DNA from: an uncultured Oscillospiraceae bacterium
Lineage (GTDB): Bacteria > Bacillota > Clostridia > Oscillospirales > Oscillospiraceae
NCBI GenBank assembly: GCA_947626315.1
Contig: CANQRQ010000008.1
Coordinates: 1-64,000, forward strand
DNA: 64,000 bases
Direction of reading: 5' to 3'
The position numbers were made by a program, and so were the translations under genes. Positions 49,508 through 57,333 of this stretch are shown in pieces. Position 1 is the first letter of the stretch. The number at the start of each line of letters is the position of its first letter. Under the pieces are notes generated by a model. That model saw only the letters and a list, made by a program, of their open reading frames with translations. It was not told where the DNA came from and searched no databases.

Positions 49508-49542
49508 CCGCCCGGCACAATGAAGCGCCGGGCGGCTTTTAT
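49508..49542 (+). terminator. Terminator between the MATE and LUD genes
   Basis: CCGCCCGGC (49508-49516) pairs with GCCGGGCGG (49527-49535), followed by CTTTTAT. The two genes converge here, so it may serve both. Confidence 0.8.
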
Positions 49543-49552
49543 ACAGGCAGAA

Positions 49553-50149
49553 TTACAAGCCCAGGTCCTCGTCGATGAGGATCACTTCCGTCTCCATCGC
49601 CATGGAGGGGCCCAGAAGGGTCACCAGGCCGCGGCAGATACGGCCGGGGCTCTTGCAGTCATAGCAGCGGTCGGCCTTGAGGGCGCAGGGGGTTTTGGCG
49701 TTCATCTGCTGGGCGCGCTTGGGGGAGGCTACGTTCCGCACCCGCCAGACCGCCTCCTCGTAGCTGGGGGTGAGCTTGTTGCGGCCAATGAGGAAGTAGA
49801 CCTTCTTGTGCCCAAAGAGAGTGCCGGCCACCCGGTTGCAGTTGCCGTCCATGTTGACGATCTCCCCGGTCTCCGCCAGGGCGTTGGCGGAGCAGAGGTA
49901 CACGTCCGTGGTCATGGCCCGGAAGCGGGCGTCGTTCGGCTCCTGGGTCCAGTGCCAGGCCATCTCGTTGTGCTTTTCCAGCAGCTCATACAGGCCCAGG
50001 GCCTTGACCGTGGCAGAGCCGCCGATGCCGATGCTGCACCCGTCCAGCTCCTTGTCCAGAGCCGCGGCGGCCTCCGCCCCGGTGGCGAAGATCCGCACAG
50101 AGTAGCCCCTGGCCAGGAGATTCTTTTCTACCTTGCTGAAATCAGTCAT
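49553..50149 (-). CDS. LUD-domain lactate utilization-like protein
   Basis: The 198-residue single-domain LUD protein has GIGGSATVKALGLYELL near residue 40, NALAETGEIVNMDGNGN-like segment (ALAETGEIVNMDGN), and a C-terminal CYDCKSPGRIC cluster of Cys residues. LUD proteins such as LutB/LutC act in lactate oxidation, but single-domain clostridial members have no assigned reaction. I chose ATG 50149 with a GGAGG site rather than the TTG five codons upstream. Confidence 0.85.
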   Translation of the reverse strand: MTDFSKVEKNLLARGYSVRIFATGAEAAAALDKELDGCSIGIGGSATVKALGLYELLEKHNEMAWHWTQEPNDARFRAMTTDVYLCSANALAETGEIVNMDGNCNRVAGTLFGHKKVYFLIGRNKLTPSYEEAVWRVRNVASPKRAQQMNAKTPCALKADRCYDCKSPGRICRGLVTLLGPSMAMETEVILIDEDLGL

Positions 50150-50217
50150 AGGACAGTCCTCCAATCCTTTTTTTCTATCATAGTATGGTTTAAAGGATTT
50201 GGCAAGAGGAAAAAAGC

Positions 50218-50664
50218 TCAGGCCTGGGGGAGCGGCCTGCCGAGGATTTTATAGAGGGTCCGGTAGAGCGCGGCGGCCTCCTCCGGCTCCAGGTCAAAGC
50301 ACTTGGCCATCTGGGCAGGGACCGAGAGGGCCTTCTCCCGCAGGGCGGCCCCTTTGGCGCTGACGGAGATGATCAGGTTGCGCTCGTCCTCCGTGGAGCG
50401 GGTGCGGGTGAGATAGCCCTTGGCCTCCATCTTCTTCAGCATGGGGGTGAGGGTCCCGGAATCCAGAAACAGCCGGTCCCCCAAATCCTTGACGGTCAGA
50501 GGGCTCTCCTCCCAGAGCACCATCATGGTGATGTATTGGGTATAGGTCAGGTCCAGCTCGTCCAGATAGGGGTTATAGCGCTTGATAATTTCCCGGGAAC
50601 AGGCATAGAGGGGAAAGCAGATCTGATTATCCAGCTTCAGAGCGTCATATAAGCGTGCGTCCAT
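50218..50664 (-). CDS. MarR family transcriptional regulator
   Basis: The 148-residue winged-helix regulator has a recognition helix in VKDLGDRLFLDSGTLTPMLKK (about 60-80) and the wing RTRSTEDERNLIISV. The segment LDSGTLTPMLKKMEAKG is close to the OhrR group, and Cys residues at about 21 could sense peroxides. It is followed by the LUD gene 68 bp downstream. Its target is not clear. Confidence 0.88.
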   Translation of the reverse strand: MDARLYDALKLDNQICFPLYACSREIIKRYNPYLDELDLTYTQYITMMVLWEESPLTVKDLGDRLFLDSGTLTPMLKKMEAKGYLTRTRSTEDERNLIISVSAKGAALREKALSVPAQMAKCFDLEPEEAAALYRTLYKILGRPLPQA

Positions 50665-50733
50665 ACATACCTCCGATAAAGCGCCGGCGGCGCCATATAA
50701 AAATCATATCAGCCGGGCTATGCGTCTTTTACA

Positions 50734-50762
50734 ATTTTACCATAATTTGCCACGGTTAACAA
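50734..50762 (-). promoter_or_regulatory. Promoter of the second MarR gene
   Basis: On the minus strand TTGTTA (50757-50762) and TAAAAT (50734-50739) are 17 bp apart, about 70 bases ahead of the start codon. AT-rich sequence upstream may serve as an UP element. Confidence 0.6.
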
Positions 50763-50841
50763 GCTTTTTTTATTAAATTAATCAAAATTAATCAAAAAAG
50801 TGAGGCGGCCAGGCCGCCTCAGACGGTAGATAAAATATCCC

Positions 50842-51223
50842 TGCCTTCGCCGCTCTGCGGCGAAAAAGAATTCAAATCGTTTTTGAGGCAGCTTTGCCGC
50901 CTCAAAAACACTCTAAGGCGAACCACGTCGGCAGAAGCTCCATTCATTCGCTTCCGGCTAAAGCCGAAAGCTCATTCACGCCGCTCTGCCTCCTCTCAAA
51001 ACCAAAGCAAATGCTTTGGTTTTGCTAAGGAAGAACGAGGCTGTCCGCCGATTTTGCCGCGCTTGCGCGGCAAAATGGCGCTACAGCGTTGTTCTGACGC
51101 CGCGCCGACCAAACGGGGCGAAGCCCCTGCGATCAGCGCGAGTATCTCAAATGCGAGCCCAGCTCTGTGCCCTCTGGGCACAAGCGGGTCGCATTTGAAG
51201 CGTGTCGCCTTTTGCGACACGCT
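50842..51223 (-). repeat. Stem-loop-rich interspersed element, copy A
   Basis: This 382-bp element is about 93 % like copy B at 62556-62952. It is built of consecutive stem-loops: TTCGCCGC/GCGGCGAA, TTTTTGAGGC/GCCTCAAAAA, AAAACCAAAGC/GCTTTGGTTTT, ATTTTGCCGCG/CGCGGCAAAAT, GGGGC/GCCCC, a nested TCAAATGCGA/TCGCATTTGA around GTGCCC/GGGCAC, and GCGTGTCGC/GCGACACGC. It ends nine bases beyond the stop of the minus-strand ABC-F gene, so it would be transcribed as that gene's 3' end. Confidence 0.75.
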
Positions 51224-51231
51224 TGGCCGTC

Positions 51232-52824
51232 TCAGACAGATTCCCGGAGGAGGTGCATGTATTCGTCGTAGGTGCAGCGCCGGTCGATGATCCCGTCCTC
51301 CGTGATCTCAATGATCCGGTTGGCCACCGTCTGGGTCAGCTGGTGGTCGTGGCAGGTGAAGAGGACGTTGTGCTTGAAGGCCTCCAGCCCGTTGTTCAGG
51401 GCGGCGATGCTCTCCAGGTCCAGGTGGTAGGCAGGCTGGTCCAGCAGCAGGAAGTTGCCCCCCAGCAGCATCATCCGGCTGAGCATGCAGCGGACCTTCT
51501 CCCCGCCGGAGAGGACCCGGACGCTCTTGTACACGTCGTCCCCGGAGAAGAGCATCCGGCCCAGGAAGGTGCGCAGGTAGCTTTCCCGCTTGTCCGCGGA
51601 GAACTGGCGCATCCACTCGATCAGGTCCATGTCTCCCTCAAAAAAGGCGTTGTGGTCCTTGGGAAAGTAGGTGGGCTGGATGGAGGCGCCCCATTTGACG
51701 CTGCCGCTGTCCGGTTCTTCCTCGCCCATGAGGATCTTGTACAGCATGGTGACGGCCAGCTCGTTCTTCCCCAGCAGGGCGATCTTGTCCTCCCTGCCCA
51801 CAATGAAGCTGACCTTGTTGAGAAGCTGCACCCCGTCCACGGTCTTGCTGACCTCCGTTACCGTGAGCCGGTCCTTCCCCGGCTCCCGCTCGGCCTTGAA
51901 GCCCACCCAGGGGTAGCGGCGGCCGGAGGCGGGCAGCTCCTCTACGGTGATCTTGTCCAGCAGCTTCCGCCGGGAGGTAGCCTGGCGGGACTTGGACTTG
52001 TTGGCGGAGAAGCGGGCGATGAAGCTCTGCAGCTCCTGAATCTTCTGCTCGGCCCGCTTGTTCTGGTCCCGGATCAGCCGCTGCATCAGCTGGCTGGACT
52101 CGTACCAGAAGTCATAGTTGCCCACGTACATTTTGATCTTGCCGTAGTCGATGTCCACAATGTGGGTGCAGACATTGTTGAGGAAGTACCGGTCGTGGCT
52201 CACCACCAGCACCGTCCCCTCGTAGTCCATCAGGAAATCCTCCAGCCAGACCACGCTGGCCAGATCCAGGTTGTTGGTGGGCTCGTCCAGCAAAATGACG
52301 TCCGGATGCCCGAAGAGGGCCTGGGCCAGCAGCACCTTGACCTTCAGCCGCGGGTCGATCTCCGCCATCAGACAGCCGTAGAGGGAGGCGTCCACCCCCA
52401 GACCCTGGAGGAGCCGCCCCGCGTCGCTCTCGGCCTCCCAGCCGCCCAGCTCCGCGAACTCCTCCTCCAGCTCCGCCGCCCGCAGGCCGTCCTCGTCGCT
52501 GAAGTCCGGCTTCTCGTAGATGGCGTCCTTTTCCCGGCCGCAGTCATAGAGCCGCTGGTTGCCCATGATTACCGTGTCCAGCAGGCTGTAGCTGTCGTAC
52601 AGGCTCTGGTTCTGCTTTAAAACGGACATGCGCCGCTTAGGGTCCAGCTCCACGCTGCCGGAGGTAGGCTCCAGCTCCCCGGAGAGGATTTTGATAAAGG
52701 TAGATTTCCCGGCACCGTTGGCGCCGATGATGCCGTAGCAGTTGCCGGCGGTGAACTGCAGGTCCACCCGGGAAAAGAGCGCCGAGGGACCGAACTGCAT
52801 GGACAGATCGTGGACAGTTAACAT
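51232..52824 (-). CDS. ABC-F family ATPase (YkpA/YbiT type) with one degenerate ATP site
   Basis: The 530-residue soluble protein has two ATP-binding cassettes. Site I parts are intact: Walker A GANGAGKST (34-42), Walker B ILLDEP (Asp180, Glu181) and second signature LSGGE (438-442). Site II parts are altered: Walker A reads GKNELAVTM (352-360), the Walker B Glu is Gln463 (LLLDQP) and the first signature reads MAEIDPRLKVK (153-163). The linker (YDFWYESSQL...RFSANKSKSRQATSRRKLL) fits the YkpA/YbiT branch, which acts on ribosomes. SD not clear; start ATG 52824. It is 5 bp behind the CDF gene. Confidence 0.9.
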   Translation of the reverse strand: MLTVHDLSMQFGPSALFSRVDLQFTAGNCYGIIGANGAGKSTFIKILSGELEPTSGSVELDPKRRMSVLKQNQSLYDSYSLLDTVIMGNQRLYDCGREKDAIYEKPDFSDEDGLRAAELEEEFAELGGWEAESDAGRLLQGLGVDASLYGCLMAEIDPRLKVKVLLAQALFGHPDVILLDEPTNNLDLASVVWLEDFLMDYEGTVLVVSHDRYFLNNVCTHIVDIDYGKIKMYVGNYDFWYESSQLMQRLIRDQNKRAEQKIQELQSFIARFSANKSKSRQATSRRKLLDKITVEELPASGRRYPWVGFKAEREPGKDRLTVTEVSKTVDGVQLLNKVSFIVGREDKIALLGKNELAVTMLYKILMGEEEPDSGSVKWGASIQPTYFPKDHNAFFEGDMDLIEWMRQFSADKRESYLRTFLGRMLFSGDDVYKSVRVLSGGEKVRCMLSRMMLLGGNFLLLDQPAYHLDLESIAALNNGLEAFKHNVLFTCHDHQLTQTVANRIIEITEDGIIDRRCTYDEYMHLLRESV

Positions 52825-52829
52825 AGCGC

Positions 52830-54014
52830 TTACTCCTGTGAAGTGACAGAATTTTGTTGATAATCCCGGTCGATCCGCACCACGGCCCGGCGCTCAGGCC
52901 AGGCCTCGCGGACGGTTTGCCGGACCAGAGCGGCCAGCTCCCCGTCGCTCCGGGGATCGGCGGCGGGAAAGACCGCGTCAAAGATCAGCTTGCTTTGGGT
53001 GGAGCCGGGGGCGTAGCGGAAATCGTGCAGCCCGGTGCAGCCGGCGCTTCGGAGCAGCGCCTCCGTCTCCTGACGCAGATGGGCCGTCTCCCCGTCGGGC
53101 AGAATGGGGTCCATGTGGATGGTGGCGGAGCAGCCGAAGCGCTCCTGAATCTGGGTCTCCGCGCTGTCAATGGCGTCGTGGAGGGAGAACAGCTCCCCCC
53201 GGCCGTCCACTTCCGCGTGGAGGGAGACCATCCGCCGGCCGGGGCCGTAGTCGTGCACCAGCAGGTCGTGGATGCCAAGCACCTCCGGGTGGGCCAGCAC
53301 GGTCTCCTCGATCCCACGGACCAGCGCCGGGTCCGGCGCCTTGCCCAGAAGGGGAGACAGGGTGTCCCTGACGGAGACGCAGCCTGTGTACGCGATAAAG
53401 CAGGCCACGGCCAGCCCGGCCCAGCCGTCCACCTGGAGGCCGGTCAGCCGGCCGATCCCCATAGAGCAGAGCACCACGGCGGTGGAGACGGCGTCCGTCA
53501 GCGAGTCGGTAAAGGCGGCCTTCAGCACGGAGGAGCCGATCTTTGCCCCAATGCGCCGGTTGTAGGCGGCCATATAGAGCTTGACGGCGATGGAGGCGGC
53601 CAGGATAAGCGCCGGCAGCAGCCCGGCGGCCACCGGAACCGGGTGGAGGATCTTGTCCAGAGAGCTGCGGCCCAGCTCCAGGCCCAGCAGCACGATCAGC
53701 AGGGAGAGCCCCAGCCCGGCCAGATATTCCATCCGCCCGTGCCCGTAAGGGTGGTCCGGGTCCGGCTTCTTCCCGGCCAGGACAAAGCCCAGCAGGGTGA
53801 CCACCGAGGAGGCCGCGTCTGACAGGTTGTTGAAGGCGTCCGCCATCACGGCCACAGAGCCGGAGAGCAGCCCCGCCGCGAACTTCCCGGCGAAGAGCAG
53901 CAGGTTCAGAAAGACGCCGTAGGCCCCGCAGAGCACGCCGTAGGCCTTCCGAACGGCCGGGTCGGTGACCCGCTCCCGCTCCGGTATCCACTTTTTGATC
54001 AGAAAACTGAGCAT
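52830..54014 (-). CDS. Cation diffusion facilitator (CDF) transporter
   Basis: The 394-residue protein has six membrane segments with metal-site motifs DAFNNLSDA (about 59) and DSLTDA (about 169), HPYGHGRMEY between them, and a long cytoplasmic C-terminal ferredoxin-like domain with extra residues. It exports divalent metal (Mn, Fe or Zn; the Asn in the first motif does not settle which) in exchange for protons. The downstream ABC-F gene starts 5 bp beyond the stop. Confidence 0.92.
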   Translation of the reverse strand: MLSFLIKKWIPERERVTDPAVRKAYGVLCGAYGVFLNLLLFAGKFAAGLLSGSVAVMADAFNNLSDAASSVVTLLGFVLAGKKPDPDHPYGHGRMEYLAGLGLSLLIVLLGLELGRSSLDKILHPVPVAAGLLPALILAASIAVKLYMAAYNRRIGAKIGSSVLKAAFTDSLTDAVSTAVVLCSMGIGRLTGLQVDGWAGLAVACFIAYTGCVSVRDTLSPLLGKAPDPALVRGIEETVLAHPEVLGIHDLLVHDYGPGRRMVSLHAEVDGRGELFSLHDAIDSAETQIQERFGCSATIHMDPILPDGETAHLRQETEALLRSAGCTGLHDFRYAPGSTQSKLIFDAVFPAADPRSDGELAALVRQTVREAWPERRAVVRIDRDYQQNSVTSQE

Positions 54015-54027
54015 AGCACGGCTCCTG

Positions 54028-55002
54028 TCAGAAACGGAGGTCAGTGATCCCGAAATACTTTTCCGCGAAATCCACCTGGGAGACCCGGAACTCCCGGCCC
54101 CGCAGATAGTTCAGGGGCCCGGCGTCCGTGGGGAAATCAAAGCAAAGCCTGTAGGAATAGAGGGCCTGGCGCTTCTCCCCAAAATCCCGGTTGAAGCGCT
54201 CGCTGCCGTATTTCCCATCCCCCAGCAGGGGCCAGCCTGCGTGGGCCATCTGTACCCGGATCTGATGGGTGCGGCCGGTGAGCAGGCGGCACTCCACCAG
54301 GGAGAGGGAGCCCTTGACCGCCAGGGTCCGGTACTCGGTCACGGCGGTTTTGGCCCCGGGCTCCGGACGTTTTTTCACGTAGACCTGGTTGCTGCCGGCG
54401 TCCTTGAACAGGAAGTTCTCCAGCCGGCCGGCGGCGGGGGAGGGCCTTCCCCGGACCGCGCAGAGGTAGTATTTCTCGATCTCCCGGTCCCGGATCTTGT
54501 CGTTGAGGACCCGCAGGGCCGGGGCATTCTTGGCGGCGATGACGATGCCGCCGGTGTTCCGGTCGATCCGGTTGCACAGAGCGGGAACGAAGGAGGCCTC
54601 GTCCCGGGGCCGCCACTCGCCCTTTTGGGCCAGGTAAGCCTGGATGTGGGCGATCAGGGTGTTGTAGTCCCAGGTCCCGGCGCTGTGGCACAGAAGCCCC
54701 GGCTTTTTGTCCACCAGCAGGAGGTTCTCGTCCTCGTAGACGATGTTCAGCCGGGGCGTGCCCACCTTCAGCCAGGCGTTCTCCTCCCGGGGCTTTTCAA
54801 AAAACTCATCGTTGAGGTAGAGCTGCACCGTATCCCCCACGGCCAGGCGGCTGTCCCGCCGGGCGCCTTTGCCGTTGAGCTTGATGCGCTTGAGGCGGAT
54901 ATATTTTTGCAGCAGAGATTCCGGCAGCAGCGGCACCGCCTTGCCTACAAAGCGGTCCAGACGCTGGCCGGCGTCGTTGCTTTTGATGGTCAGTTCTCTC
55001 AT
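54028..55002 (-). CDS. RluA-family pseudouridine synthase
   Basis: The 324-residue enzyme has an N-terminal S4 domain (QRLDRFVGKAVPLLP, about 12) and the catalytic motif RIDRNTGG with its Asp (about 150), where most RluA enzymes have HRLDRDTSG. RLLTGRTHQIRVQMAH and GDGKYG follow. It makes pseudouridine in rRNA or tRNA. I chose ATG 55002 with GGGAGGA upstream; the longer frame runs over the promoter. Confidence 0.92.
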   Translation of the reverse strand: MRELTIKSNDAGQRLDRFVGKAVPLLPESLLQKYIRLKRIKLNGKGARRDSRLAVGDTVQLYLNDEFFEKPREENAWLKVGTPRLNIVYEDENLLLVDKKPGLLCHSAGTWDYNTLIAHIQAYLAQKGEWRPRDEASFVPALCNRIDRNTGGIVIAAKNAPALRVLNDKIRDREIEKYYLCAVRGRPSPAAGRLENFLFKDAGSNQVYVKKRPEPGAKTAVTEYRTLAVKGSLSLVECRLLTGRTHQIRVQMAHAGWPLLGDGKYGSERFNRDFGEKRQALYSYRLCFDFPTDAGPLNYLRGREFRVSQVDFAEKYFGITDLRF

Positions 55003-55048
55003 AAGGGCGGGAATCCTCCCCAAACAGGCAAAAAATCTTCCGATTCGG

Positions 55049-55077
55049 ATTATACTATAGAAAATTTGTGTTGACAA
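55049..55077 (-). promoter_or_regulatory. Promoter of the pseudouridine synthase gene
   Basis: On the minus strand TTGTCA (55072-55077) and TATAAT (55049-55054) are 17 bp apart. Its -35 box shares five bases with the -35 box of the divergent promoter at 55071. Confidence 0.65.
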
Positions 55078-55099
55078 GCCTTGATCCTTCAACTATAAT
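55071..55099 (+). promoter_or_regulatory. Promoter of the DUF177-rpmF operon
   Basis: TTGACA (55071-55076) and TATAAT (55094-55099) are exactly 17 bp apart, a full consensus promoter 47 bases ahead of the start codon at 55146. Confidence 0.85.
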
Positions 55100-55145
55100 A
55101 TTTAGGCGACTGCGGAGATTCCCCGGCCTGTCTGCGAGGTGCGTT

Positions 55146-55637
55146 ATGCGGCTTGATCTGCGAGAGATAATCGAAGTCCCCGGCGCGTCCGTCCCGTTTG
55201 CCTGCGAGCTGGACACGGAGCGCCTGGATTTTCCCTCCGTGCGGGGGTACAGGGCCAAGCCGAAAGCCTCGGGGCGGGTGGTCAACGAGGCGGGCATCCT
55301 CCGGCTGGAGGGGACCGTCACGGCGGAGATGACCTGCATTTGCGACCGCTGCGGAGCGGACTTTGACAGCGTGAAGGAGACCCGCGTGGACGCGGTGCTC
55401 GCGGAGGAGGACGCGGGGGACAACCCCGAGCTCTTTATTCTGGAGGGGGACGGGATCGACCTGGACGAGGTCCTGAGCACCTGCTTCATCCTGGATATGG
55501 AGACCAAGTTCCTCTGCCGGGAGGACTGCAAGGGCCTCTGTGACCGCTGCGGAAAAAACCTGAACCTGGGCCCCTGCGGATGCAGGAAACAAACCGATCC
55601 AAGATTTGCTGTGCTTGAGCAGCTTTTGGATAAGTAA
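55146..55637 (+). CDS. DUF177 (YceD-like) protein
   Basis: The 163-residue protein has the usual pair of metal-binding-like Cys motifs: CICDRCGADF near 64 and CREDCKGLCDRCGKNLN near 125, then CGC. DUF177 genes stand directly ahead of rpmF in most bacteria and are linked to 23S rRNA or ribosome assembly. I chose ATG 55146, behind the consensus promoter. rpmF follows 45 bp downstream. Confidence 0.92.
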   Translation: MRLDLREIIEVPGASVPFACELDTERLDFPSVRGYRAKPKASGRVVNEAGILRLEGTVTAEMTCICDRCGADFDSVKETRVDAVLAEEDAGDNPELFILEGDGIDLDEVLSTCFILDMETKFLCREDCKGLCDRCGKNLNLGPCGCRKQTDPRFAVLEQLLDK

Positions 55638-55682
55638 AGAATAAAAAGCTGCTCAGAACAGCTTGTATCAGGAGGTGTCAAC

Positions 55683-55871
55683 ATGGCAGTCCCAAAAGGA
55701 AAAGTATCCCGGCAGAGACGTGACAAGAGGCGCTCTTCCCACTGGAAGCTCACCGCTCCCAACATTATAGCGTGCCCCAACTGCGGAGCCTTCTGCATGC
55801 CTCATCGTGCCTGCAAGGCCTGCGGTCAGTACAATGGCCGCGTCGTCATCAACGTTGAGGAGAGCAAGTAA
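55683..55871 (+). CDS. rpmF: 50S ribosomal protein L32
   Basis: The 62-residue L32 has a basic N-terminus (AVPKGKVSRQRRDKRR) and a four-Cys zinc finger (CPNCG, CKACG). SD AGGAGGTG. It is followed at once by a terminator-like stem at 55880. Confidence 0.97.
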   Translation: MAVPKGKVSRQRRDKRRSSHWKLTAPNIIACPNCGAFCMPHRACKACGQYNGRVVINVEESK

Positions 55872-55879
55872 AAATGCTC

Positions 55880-55912
55880 AAGGAGGAGAGGGAAGCCTTT
55901 CCTCCTTTTGCT
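55880..55912 (+). terminator. Terminator of the rpmF operon
   Basis: AAGGAGGA and TCCTCCTT form a stem around GAGGGAAGCCTT, with a further inner GG/CC pairing, followed by TTGCTTT. It overlaps the upstream extension of the DUF512 frame, which favours the later start at 55955 for that gene. Confidence 0.65.
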
Positions 55913-55954
55913 TTGACTGAACAACGCTTACAGCTTTTATTTTATGGGGCGGTT

Positions 55955-57322
55955 ATGAGAGAGCAGAACATCATCAAATCCATAGACCGGGACAGCCCCC
56001 TGCGGCACAAAGCCCACGCGGGGGACCGGCTCCTTTCCATCAACGGCCATCCGATCCTGGACGTGCTGGACTATAAGTTCTACGCCTACGACCCGGCGCT
56101 GGAGGTCCGTCTCCGGCGGCCGGACGGGGAGGAGATCACGGTCCGGGTGCGCAAGGACGTGGGCGGGGACCTGGGGCTGGATTTCGAGAGCTACCTGATG
56201 GACGCGCCCCGCTCCTGCGCCAACCGCTGTGTGTTCTGCTTTATCGACCAGCTGCCCAAGGGCATGCGCCCCACCTTATATTTTAAAGACGACGACGCCC
56301 GGCTCAGCTTCCTGCTGGGCAACTACATCACCCTCACCAATCTCTCCCCCCGGGAGATCGAGCGGATCATCGCCCTGCACGTGAGCCCGGTGAACGTCTC
56401 GGTCCACACCACCAATCCGGAGCTGCGGGCGCAGATGCTCCGCAATCCCCGGGCCGGTGAGGGCCTGGCCGTCATGCGCCGCCTGGCGGAGGCCGGCATC
56501 ACCATGAACTGCCAGATCGTATGCTGCCCCGGCCTCAACGATGGGGAGGAGCTGCTGCGCAGCATGCGGGATCTGGCGGCGCTGTACCCGGCGGTGCGGA
56601 CCGTCTCCGTGGTCCCAGTGGGGCTGACGAAGTTCCGGGAGGGCCTGACGCCGCTGCAGGGCTTCAGCCCGGCCCACGCCGCCGGGACCATCGACCTGGT
56701 GGACGGCTTCGGGGACGAGTGCCTGGCCCGCCTGGGCAGCCGGATCTTCTTCTGCGGGGACGAGTTCTATCTCAAGGCCGGGCGGGAGCTGCCGGAGGAC
56801 GCCTATTACGAGGACTATGTGCAGCTGGAAAACGGCGTGGGGATGCTGCGCCTGCTGGAGACGGAGTTTGTCTCCGCCCTCCGGCTGGGCGGGGAGCCGG
56901 ACGGGCGCCCCTTCTCTATCGCCACCGGCACCGCCGCGGCGCCCCTTTTCCGCCGTCTGCTGGCCCTGGCCCGGGAGAAGTACGGCACTCTACGGGGAGA
57001 GATCTTCCCCGTGGTCAATGACTTTTTCGGGCCGGAGATCAATGTGACGGGGCTCGTCACCGGCGGCGACCTGATCCGGCAGCTGCGGGGGCAGCCCCTA
57101 GGCGAGCGGCTGCTGATCTCCTGGAACATGCTGCGCCGCCAGGAGCAGGATTTTCTGGACGATGTGACGCTGGAGGAGGCCTCTGCGGCCCTGGGGGTCC
57201 CGGTGATCCCTGTGGAGCAGGACGGCTTCGCCCTTTTTGACGCCATGTGCGGCGTCCTGCCGGAGCTGCCGCCGCCTGTCCGGGAGGAGAGCGGCGAGGC
57301 GTTTTACCGGTATAATTTATAG
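55955..57322 (+). CDS. DUF512 radical-SAM-like protein with PDZ domain
   Basis: The 455-residue protein has an N-terminal PDZ-like domain (SPLRHKAHAGDRLLSINGHPI) and a radical-SAM-type Cys cluster CANRCVFCFIDQLPKGM (about 86). The rest has DUF512 marks (KFREGLTPLQGFS, ATGTAAAPLFRR). The reaction is unknown. It commonly precedes der in Clostridia, as here (11 bp). I chose ATG 55955 because the terminator of rpmF occupies the upstream part of the frame. Confidence 0.88.
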   Translation: MREQNIIKSIDRDSPLRHKAHAGDRLLSINGHPILDVLDYKFYAYDPALEVRLRRPDGEEITVRVRKDVGGDLGLDFESYLMDAPRSCANRCVFCFIDQLPKGMRPTLYFKDDDARLSFLLGNYITLTNLSPREIERIIALHVSPVNVSVHTTNPELRAQMLRNPRAGEGLAVMRRLAEAGITMNCQIVCCPGLNDGEELLRSMRDLAALYPAVRTVSVVPVGLTKFREGLTPLQGFSPAHAAGTIDLVDGFGDECLARLGSRIFFCGDEFYLKAGRELPEDAYYEDYVQLENGVGMLRLLETEFVSALRLGGEPDGRPFSIATGTAAAPLFRRLLALAREKYGTLRGEIFPVVNDFFGPEINVTGLVTGGDLIRQLRGQPLGERLLISWNMLRRQEQDFLDDVTLEEASAALGVPVIPVEQDGFALFDAMCGVLPELPPPVREESGEAFYRYNL

Positions 57323-57333
57323 GGAGGAAAACA

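Larger units (their letters stand above)
50665..51231. other. Gene-free stretch between MarR and ABC-F genes
   Basis: No supportable gene. It holds the MarR promoter (50734-50762), an AT-rich block, one isolated hairpin (50801-50821) and copy A of the stem-loop element (50842-51223). The open frame at 50883-51290 simply reads through that element. Confidence 0.75.

Noticed and set aside
50812..51239. Target-site duplication around copy A (GGCCG-CTCAGAC at both sides)
   Set aside because: The two 15-base stretches differ at two places, one is part of a separate hairpin and the other includes the ABC-F stop codon; copy B has no such flanks.
50883..51290. Open frame inside stem-loop element copy A, with a similar frame in copy B (62344-62865)
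   Set aside because: The peptide similarity only reflects the DNA repeat; the frame crosses every hairpin, lacks a ribosome-binding site, and runs into the neighbouring gene.
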